From positions 1-28,678 of the forward strand of contig CAXSEF010000035.1 in assembly GCA_964236535.1 (NCBI GenBank): DNA of 28,678 nt, read 5' to 3'. This stretch comes from CAXSEF01 sp964236535 (lineage in GTDB: Bacteria > Pseudomonadota > Alphaproteobacteria > Acetobacterales > Acetobacteraceae). A program made the translations under genes and the position numbers. The first letter of the stretch is position 1, and each line of letters begins with the position of its first letter. This document shows positions 22,910 through 28,678 of this stretch, in pieces. A model generated the notes under the pieces. The model ran no database searches and had not been told where the DNA came from. It saw only the letters and a list, made by a program, of their open reading frames with translations.

Positions 22910-25767
22910 GCAACCGCCCCGTATTCCAGGTCCCAATAAACGTTGTTGACCGTGTAGGAGACCTTCCGCGAGTTTTCCCTGGCCGGGAAGCTGAGACCGA
23001 TCCCGATCACCGAACCCATGAAGTCGATCTCACCTAGCGCGGGATCCAGCGGGTAGATCAGGAGCAGCCCGCCGCCGGGCATGCGCTTGCCACGCACCAT
23101 CCTGAGGCTTGGGCCGGAAGGCACGTCTGGCGGCACCTGCCGCCTGGACCGCGCGGGGTCGCGCTGCCATTCGTCGACTGCGGTCCGCAGCGCCTCCGCG
23201 TACTCGGCCTCGTCCAGGTCGACGGCCTCGTCCCTCGGCGCCAGCAGCCGCCTGATGTTGAAGAGGTTCATCTGCTTCTGCTGCGGCAGGCTGTAGGAGC
23301 GCTCATTCGGCGCGCGCTCAACGGACGCGACCGTCTCGCCGCCCAGCTGTACCTTCTGGCCATGACCGCTCACGAGCGCGACCGTCCAGCTGTCCAATTC
23401 CCCTAGTGGCTGGCTTCTTATGTAGTCCGCCAGGACCAAGCTGTTCACCTTGACGGCGCGTTCGTGGGTTGAGTACCTCCCGAGGAAGGTTGCCACCGCT
23501 TCTCCGCTGACTTCGGACCAGAGCCTGGCGCCCTCCCACGTATGCCTCCCGCCGCCCGGTCGGCTCCGGGTGGGGCCGCGCTCCGTGGCGGGCCCTAACG
23601 CGGCGAGGAAGAAATCGACGGCCAGCACGTTGGCCGCAAGCTTGGACGGATCGCGATGGAAAACCACGGTTTCCTCGCCAGCGCCCGCGAAGTCGAGCGA
23701 CAGCGTGGTAGCATTCTGCATCTTGACCCGGGACGTCACCAGCAGGACCGGATGGGACCGGACCTTCAGTCCATATTGGCGCGGCGTGCCGCCGATCGCG
23801 GCCATGTGGTCGAACTCCAAGCGCAGCTCTTCGCTCGCGTCGGTGATGTGCTGGAACCATTCTTCGAGATCGGAGGTGGTGTACAGGCGCAGCAGATCGG
23901 TGTACCCGGGATGATAGCCGAACCATCGCCCCATCTGCATGAGGGTGTCGTACATCCGGGTAGCGCGCAGGAAGTAACTAACGCTCAGTCCCTCGAGGGT
24001 CAGGCCCCGCGCGAGCTTGTCGCCGCCGATGGCGATCACGTTCAGCCCGGTTGTCTTGTAGCTCTCGTAGTCAAGGACATCCTTGGCAGAGCCGTTGATT
24101 TCACGCACTTCGATTGTAAGGGCAATGACGGGCAGCATGTCGGCCAAGTCCGCCCATTCGACGTCCGCCAGGCCGGGATCGTTAAGAACCGATCGGACGA
24201 TAGCTGTAGTAGGCACGAGATCGCGTTCCCATAGCTCGCGGAAGCGCTGGAGCATCCCGGCGACACCGCGCTTGAGTCGACGGGACATTGCCGTCAAGGC
24301 CTCTTGCACTTGCCGCTTGACGGCCTTTTGGACGGAGGTGAAGCGCGTAACATGGACGAGCATGGAATTGTGAGCCGAAGTTTCTCCTCGGGCCGCGCGC
24401 ATTGAGCAGACCAGCATGAACGCCATGATCGCCTCCTCCAGCGACGGCGGAACGGCATCCTGCCCGTCGTGCAGCGGAGTCCAGCCGTTTTTGTGGACCG
24501 GAGGGACCCAACCCGCCTTTTCCGTCAGGTTAGACGATGCGGCGTGATCGGTGACCTGCCTAATGAGAGGCAGGCCGCGGCCGGAGGCGACCCCGTCGTC
24601 CTGAGGATCGAGCCCAAAGATCCGGACCGGGCCGTCGTAGTTCGAGGGGGCCGGAAGGTTCATGATGAAGCTACGCGGAAACAGGTCTTCGCCCTCGTCT
24701 TTTGTGCGGCCCTTGTCGTGAATGTAAATGTTGGCGAAGGGCGTGGCGGTGTAACCGAGGAAGGCGCTTTGTTCGAATGAGATCAGGACCTGCCTGACCA
24801 AGCTGTTGATTATTTTGGGGTCATGTTCAAGGTCGGGCGCTCCGCTCTCATCGAACTCCTGGTTCCCGGTGTCCACGGATGCGTTGTCAGCCTCGTCGTC
24901 AATGAGCAGCAAGGGCACGTCAACCAGGACCTTGCGATTCGTCAGGGGATCACGCCCGTTCGAGATGCGCTCGATCCAGAACAACAGGTTGCGCAGGACG
25001 CTCGGGTTCTTCTTTATTACCAGCAGGAGCGGTCGGCCGCCGGGGTTGATACCCATGGTATTGGCCGAAGCCCTGCTGAAGTCGCCGCTGTCCGCCCTGT
25101 TCGTCAGGTAGTCCGGCCTGAGCAGGGGATCGGAGTCGATCACGCCAACGCCGATCGGCTTGATCTCGCCTTCCCGCTGTTCCCGGAACGGCATGGTCTC
25201 ATAGCCTAGAAATCCTTCGTCCAGCCGCATCTGCGTCTGGCTGCGCAGGTTTTTGTGCAGCCCGGCAAGCACGATGATCACCTTGTAGCCAGCATCGGCC
25301 GCCTTGTTGATCAGGCCGCAGTAGTTCGATGTCTTCCCGGATTGGACGTGACCCACCACCAACCCTCTGCGATCCCAGCTGCCTGGCCGCTTGGGGTCTT
25401 CCAGGCGGCCGAGGATATCGTCGGTGACTTGGTCCAGGGCTTCGATGGCCGGGGCGGCCCATTTCTCCTCGAGCATCTGTCGATACCTGGACCAATAGCG
25501 CCAGCCGTCCGCCCGCGCTGCGGTGAGCCAGGCCATGTGGTCATCGTCGCCGGCGAGGGTCACGGCGCGGCCGATCCAAATGCTGAACCGGGTTTCCATC
25601 ATGACCACGACCGCGTCAGGGTCGACGCTGGACTTCCACGCCGGGTTCATGGCGAGCACGAGGTCCACCTTCGCCTTGATCATGCCGCGGGTGAGCGGGT
25701 CTGGACCCAAGTCGTTCTGGAGCAGCGCTTGAGCCATCACCAGCACGGTATCGAAATCGGATTTCAT
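22906..25767 (-). CDS. Z1-domain superfamily II helicase/ATPase
   Basis: A 953-residue protein. Motifs visible are Walker A GHVQSGKTSN with K145, the DEAD-type Walker B LLIDDEADN (DDEAD at 290-294), motif III FLGYTATPFANIYI, and the C-terminal RecA-like part with GGDKLARGLTLEGLSVSYFLR and QMGRWFGYHPGY carrying the motif V/VI arginines. These are the hallmarks of the Z1 family, helicase-like ATPases known almost only from defence loci. ATG 25767 overlaps the ATPase stop by 4 nt and has GGAG upstream. The open frame extending to 26145 is a shadow. The likely role is ATP-driven translocation on, or remodelling of, target DNA with the GHKL ATPase and PD-(D/E)XK protein. Confidence 0.93.
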   Translation of the reverse strand: MKSDFDTVLVMAQALLQNDLGPDPLTRGMIKAKVDLVLAMNPAWKSSVDPDAVVVMMETRFSIWIGRAVTLAGDDDHMAWLTAARADGWRYWSRYRQMLEEKWAAPAIEALDQVTDDILGRLEDPKRPGSWDRRGLVVGHVQSGKTSNYCGLINKAADAGYKVIIVLAGLHKNLRSQTQMRLDEGFLGYETMPFREQREGEIKPIGVGVIDSDPLLRPDYLTNRADSGDFSRASANTMGINPGGRPLLLVIKKNPSVLRNLLFWIERISNGRDPLTNRKVLVDVPLLLIDDEADNASVDTGNQEFDESGAPDLEHDPKIINSLVRQVLISFEQSAFLGYTATPFANIYIHDKGRTKDEGEDLFPRSFIMNLPAPSNYDGPVRIFGLDPQDDGVASGRGLPLIRQVTDHAASSNLTEKAGWVPPVHKNGWTPLHDGQDAVPPSLEEAIMAFMLVCSMRAARGETSAHNSMLVHVTRFTSVQKAVKRQVQEALTAMSRRLKRGVAGMLQRFRELWERDLVPTTAIVRSVLNDPGLADVEWADLADMLPVIALTIEVREINGSAKDVLDYESYKTTGLNVIAIGGDKLARGLTLEGLSVSYFLRATRMYDTLMQMGRWFGYHPGYTDLLRLYTTSDLEEWFQHITDASEELRLEFDHMAAIGGTPRQYGLKVRSHPVLLVTSRVKMQNATTLSLDFAGAGEETVVFHRDPSKLAANVLAVDFFLAALGPATERGPTRSRPGGGRHTWEGARLWSEVSGEAVATFLGRYSTHERAVKVNSLVLADYIRSQPLGELDSWTVALVSGHGQKVQLGGETVASVERAPNERSYSLPQQKQMNLFNIRRLLAPRDEAVDLDEAEYAEALRTAVDEWQRDPARSRRQVPPDVPSGPSLRMVRGKRMPGGGLLLIYPLDPALGEIDFMGSVIGIGLSFPARENSRKVSYTVNNVYWDLEYGAVA

Positions 25768-27419
25768 GGCGTCGCTCCGGCAGCCGGGCCGCGGCCGAGC
25801 GAGGCGACCGCATCCGGGAAGTTCTGGAATGGCTCGGTGGCGACCAGCTGCTTCCTGGCGAGCTCGGGCGTCAGCCCAATCCTCGACGTGAGATGCCCGT
25901 AAAGGCCGAGAAGCACGGCCATAATCTCGTCCGACGGCGCGGCAGCGAAGTTCGCGGTCTTGACCTCGCCCTTTTCCACGGTGTCGAGCCAGATGCGCTG
26001 CACCGGCACGGTTTCCTCGACGATCCGAAGCGCAGCTTCGACGCTGCCGGGATCGGAGCTTGCCGCCGCCGCCAAGCGCTGGATCGCAGGGTGGTCCCTG
26101 CTGATCCTGTATGCGGCGGCGGAGCCCGTGGCAACAGTCTCCCACGCATGGCGCAGGTCAGCGGCTGCTGGCGCCCGGCCATAGAAGCCTCGATGGGCGA
26201 AAACCTGGCGCGCCTGCACCCGCACGTTCCCAGCCAGGGCCTTCAGGCGCGGTCGCAAGCCTTGCGGCACGCGGGCTACGGACTTCTTGATGTCTATCCT
26301 CCACTCCTCGTCCGCGGTGTTCGGTATGTCCAGCCTCAAGCGGGCGAGCTTGAAAGGCTCCTCGCGCGTCCACGCCCGTTCGTCCCCAAGCCCCAGCCAA
26401 CTCCCCGCGACCAGCATGCGGCGGTTGCGGTAGACGTAAAAGCCTTGCTGGGCAGTCCAGCCCTCCGGGCCGGCGCCGCTCCTGTACTCGGACTCCGTCA
26501 GGAAATCCTTGTGTGGAAGCACGAAGCCGCGCAGCTCTATGCCCCCCGCTGCCGTCGAGATGCGCTCCTGCGGCGTGGCGACCGTCGCGGCCAAAGCCGA
26601 CATGAACGGGTCCCAGGGCTTGATGCGAGAAGCGGGGCCGGACCCGTTGATGAAAATGCGGAGTTCGGGGACGGTGCCTTCCAGGTAGCGGTGGAACACC
26701 ATGGCGACATGTTCCTCAACGCGGTCGATCATGGCGAGAAAGGCATTCTCGGACCTCTCCGTGTCCTCTTGGGGTTCGATGATGCGATCAAGTTTCTCCA
26801 GCACCACGAGCGTACCCGAGGGCTGCCGCTCAAGGGCGGCCAAGTGGTCTGCCGAGCGCGCCGGCCGCCGGCTCAAGAGCTGCCAGTCGTTGGTCCGCGC
26901 GACGTGGTCCAGGTCCCATGTCCTTAAGGAGGTCGAGCCTGAACGGCGCGAAACTACTGTGAGGCTGCGGCACTGGGAGAACGACGCTGTCTTCAGGCCG
27001 AGGCCGAACCGCCCCAGGTCTCGCGCGACGCGGACTTCAGTCGGACTGCGAGCGCCTACTGTCATGGCCCTTACCAAATCCGGCAGGGTCATGCCGTGGC
27101 CATCGTCCAGAAGCGATACCGACGAGTCCTTTCCCGCGTAGGCGAACGTCAGCCAGACGTTGCCTGCGCCGGCCGAGACCGAGTTGTCGATCAGGTCCGC
27201 TATTGCGGTCGCGACGGAGTAGCCGACGCCCCGGAGCGCCTCGACCAGCGCGCCCGCCGCGGGTGGAACCAATTCGAACGAGGTGTCATCCGGCAGGGCT
27301 GAATGCCTTCGCGGTTTATCGGGTGCTGCGACTGTCGTTGCTTGCCAAGCGCCATGCAACGGTCTGAAGCAGGATTCCTGGTCTGAATGGACATCTTTAT
27401 GGCCTGTTGCTGCGGTCAC
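25764..27419 (-). CDS. GHKL (MutL/MORC-type) ATPase
   Basis: A 551-residue ATP-binding protein. The Bergerat-fold motifs are the N box TAIADLIDNSVSAGA with N79, the D-x-G-x-G box LLDDGHGM near 105, and the G2 box GRFGLGLKTAS near 136-146. Downstream is an S5-like domain (FYVYRNRRMLVAGSWLGLG, RLRLDIPNTADEEWRIDIKKS), where the invariant Lys of GHKL ATPases would lie. This is the MutL/MORC-related ATPase of restriction-like systems, thought to clamp on DNA in an ATP-dependent way. The start is uncertain: GTG 27419 is used; the first 45 residues look unstructured, and conserved sequence begins near SFELVPPAAG. No nearer ATG exists. First gene of the operon, with its stop coupled to Z1 (ATGA). Divergent from the methyltransferase. 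Confidence 0.9.
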   Translation of the reverse strand: MTAATGHKDVHSDQESCFRPLHGAWQATTVAAPDKPRRHSALPDDTSFELVPPAAGALVEALRGVGYSVATAIADLIDNSVSAGAGNVWLTFAYAGKDSSVSLLDDGHGMTLPDLVRAMTVGARSPTEVRVARDLGRFGLGLKTASFSQCRSLTVVSRRSGSTSLRTWDLDHVARTNDWQLLSRRPARSADHLAALERQPSGTLVVLEKLDRIIEPQEDTERSENAFLAMIDRVEEHVAMVFHRYLEGTVPELRIFINGSGPASRIKPWDPFMSALAATVATPQERISTAAGGIELRGFVLPHKDFLTESEYRSGAGPEGWTAQQGFYVYRNRRMLVAGSWLGLGDERAWTREEPFKLARLRLDIPNTADEEWRIDIKKSVARVPQGLRPRLKALAGNVRVQARQVFAHRGFYGRAPAAADLRHAWETVATGSAAAYRISRDHPAIQRLAAAASSDPGSVEAALRIVEETVPVQRIWLDTVEKGEVKTANFAAAPSDEIMAVLLGLYGHLTSRIGLTPELARKQLVATEPFQNFPDAVASLGRGPAAGATP

Positions 27420-27558
27420 CGTGGTGCGGCCTGCCAGGCTGTTCGGCGACTATGGACACGGTGCGGCAACCTGGGCACACAATCTGCCAAGGTTCGTTCG
27501 GCGCCCCTGGTCGGTCGTGTTGGAGAGCAAAACCGCTATTGGCCGGTTAGGTGAAGTC
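27420..27558. promoter_or_regulatory. divergent intergenic region between ATPase operon and methyltransferase
   Basis: These 139 bp should carry the promoters of both the minus-strand four-gene operon and the plus-strand methyltransferase. No promoter boxes are convincing by eye. AGGTGA (27549-27554) is the ribosome binding site of the methyltransferase. Because methylation must precede restriction, this is where ordered expression would be set (inference). Confidence 0.5.
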
Positions 27559-28599
27559 ATGGGGCCACGGACACTCGACCTGTTCTGCGGAGGCGGCGGT
27601 AGTAGCTGGGGAGCCCGCTCCGCAGGGGCGCAGATCGCGTGCGGGATCGACTCGTCGCCCTACGCGGTTGCCACCTACGGCCGCAACTTCCCTCGCGCCA
27701 TGGCAGTCGAGATGACGCTGGACCACGACACAAGGCCGACCGACATTCCTGGGCTGGGTCGCATCGACCTGCTGCTGGCCTCGCCGGAGTGCACCCATCA
27801 CACCTGCGCGCGGGGGGCGCGTCCCCGCGACGAGAACAGCAAGCTCACGGCCCGCTACGTGCTTAATTTCGCCCGCGACCTGCTGCCGAGGTGGATCGTG
27901 GTCGAGAACGTCCTTCACATGAAAGGCTGGGACGGCTACCGCCCCCTCGTCGGCGAACTGGAGGCGCTGGGCTACCACGTGCTCCCCCAGGAGCTTGATG
28001 CCTCGAAGCTCGGCGTGCCTCAGAAGCGGAAGCGACTTTTCCTTCTCTGCGACCGCTTGTCCATGCCCCGGCAGGTGCCGCTGCGTCGTGGTCGTTCGCG
28101 GTCGGCGCGGTCGGTCGTCGAGATTTCAGGCCCTTGGAAATCACGCCCGGTCGGTCCGGGAACCCATGCGCCGGCTACGCTGGCGCGCATTAACTGCGGC
28201 ATTGCTGCGCTTGGCCGGGGCGTGCCGTTCCTGGTAGTTTATTACGGCTCCGACGGTTCCGGAGGGTGGCAGACGCTCGATCGCCCGTTGCGAACTCTGA
28301 CGACGCTTGATCGCTTCGGGTTGCTCACGTGGAATGGTGACACGCCGATGCTGCGGATGCTGCAAGTGCCGGAGCTGCAAGCCGCGATGGGGTTCGGCCC
28401 TGAGTTCGACCTTGACAGCGGCCCGCGACGGGACCGGATCAGGACGCTCGGCAATGGAGTCTGCCCTCCTGTCATGCGCGCGATTGTGTCCAGCCTCACA
28501 GGGCAGACTGCAAGGGCGGTCGAGACCTCCGCTAAGCGGCTGTGGCTAACGCACGCCGACGCCGTCAACCGAAGTGCCTATCAAGCAGGAATATCTTGA
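27559..28599 (+). CDS. DNA cytosine-5 methyltransferase
   Basis: A 346-residue C5-cytosine DNA methyltransferase. Motif I DLFCGGGGSS is at 7-16, followed by GIDSSPYAVATY. The catalytic loop (motif IV) reads S75-P-E-C78-THHT, in place of the usual PCQ. Motif VI E116-N-V is in VVENVLHM, motif VIII QKRKR at 155-159, and motifs IX-X RPLRTLTTLDRFG and GNGVCPPVMRAIV near the C terminus. The target-recognition region between VIII and IX (about 165-240) is short. ATG 27559 has AGGTGA 4-9 nt upstream; the frame extending back to 27283 is non-coding shadow of the ATPase 5' end. It should protect host DNA in the restriction-like system and is transcribed away from the effector genes. Confidence 0.93.
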   Translation: MGPRTLDLFCGGGGSSWGARSAGAQIACGIDSSPYAVATYGRNFPRAMAVEMTLDHDTRPTDIPGLGRIDLLLASPECTHHTCARGARPRDENSKLTARYVLNFARDLLPRWIVVENVLHMKGWDGYRPLVGELEALGYHVLPQELDASKLGVPQKRKRLFLLCDRLSMPRQVPLRRGRSRSARSVVEISGPWKSRPVGPGTHAPATLARINCGIAALGRGVPFLVVYYGSDGSGGWQTLDRPLRTLTTLDRFGLLTWNGDTPMLRMLQVPELQAAMGFGPEFDLDSGPRRDRIRTLGNGVCPPVMRAIVSSLTGQTARAVETSAKRLWLTHADAVNRSAYQAGIS

Positions 28600-28626
28600 T
28601 TGGTGCACGGGAAGACCCCGAACTGC

Positions 28627-28678
28627 TAGGGTCAGGACCCATAAACGGTTGACCCGGCTCGATCGGATCTGATTCTGG
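28627..28678. mobile_element. possible terminal inverted repeat of an IS5-like element, cut by the window end
   Basis: TAGGGTCAGGACCCATAAA (from 28627) contains the 12-bp palindrome GGGTCAGGACCC. It resembles the left ends of IS5-family elements common in Alphaproteobacteria. Only 50 bp are visible and no transposase is seen. A simple hairpin after the methyltransferase is the alternative. Confidence 0.35.

Noticed and set aside
25893..26927. 344-codon plus-strand frame antisense to the GHKL ATPase
   Set aside because: Shadow frame; the opposite strand carries the conserved Bergerat-fold motifs in order.

Overview
The window looks like part of a large, GC-rich alphaproteobacterial plasmid, plausibly from the Acetobacteraceae or Methylobacteriaceae. 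This assignment is inference. It rests on a RepA_C-type initiator with iterons, a ParA plus small ribbon-helix-helix (RHH) partition pair, and accessory families I associate with such plasmids (DUF1173-like, DUF3991/Toprim, DUF5983-like, XF1762-like). I saw no rRNA, tRNA or CRISPR array.

Layout. 1-1.7 kb: a tyrosine recombinase preceded by an elaborate palindrome that may be its own recombination or operator site. 1.7-4.5 kb: the plasmid maintenance core. It comprises a 10-bp-phased repeat array (candidate centromere), parA and a small RHH partner, then repA flanked on both sides by clusters of the same 15-bp iteron (five copies upstream, six downstream). The last iteron is also the 3' coding end of the convergent DUF1173-like gene. 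4.5-13.4 kb: a very GC-rich block with a DUF1173-like protein on the minus strand. On the plus strand follow an overlapping Toprim / HD-hydrolase / UvrD-like helicase trio and several small plasmid accessory genes. Three genes here (6309, 10406, 11317) are each preceded by a copy of the same structured intergenic element, with compensatory base changes between copies. 13.4-14.4 kb: a minus-strand pair, a double RHH protein and an AT-hook/coiled-coil protein. 14.5-16.6 kb: small hypothetical genes, a dispersed intergenic repeat, and an LprI-like/DUF3298-like secreted protein gene that is frameshifted.

17.1-28.6 kb is a defence island. Four minus-strand genes overlap like an operon in the order MORC/MutL-type GHKL ATPase, Z1 superfamily II helicase, PD-(D/E)XK (DUF4420-like) nuclease, AIPR protein. 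A DNA cytosine methyltransferase is divergently transcribed from the ATPase. This is the gene set of the restriction-like systems built on MutL/MORC ATPases. Convergent with AIPR is an 866-residue protein carrying two RNA polymerase alpha-CTD-like repeats, a sigma-70 region-4-like helix-turn-helix and two winged-helix (HARE-like) segments. That protein is the least described component, and I consider it the best candidate for new biology here. The likely logic is that the methyltransferase marks self DNA. The ATPase, helicase, nuclease and AIPR would act on unmarked DNA, and the alphaCTD/sigma4 protein would supply DNA or transcription-complex recognition or control the operon. The window ends in what may be the terminal inverted repeat of an IS5-like element.
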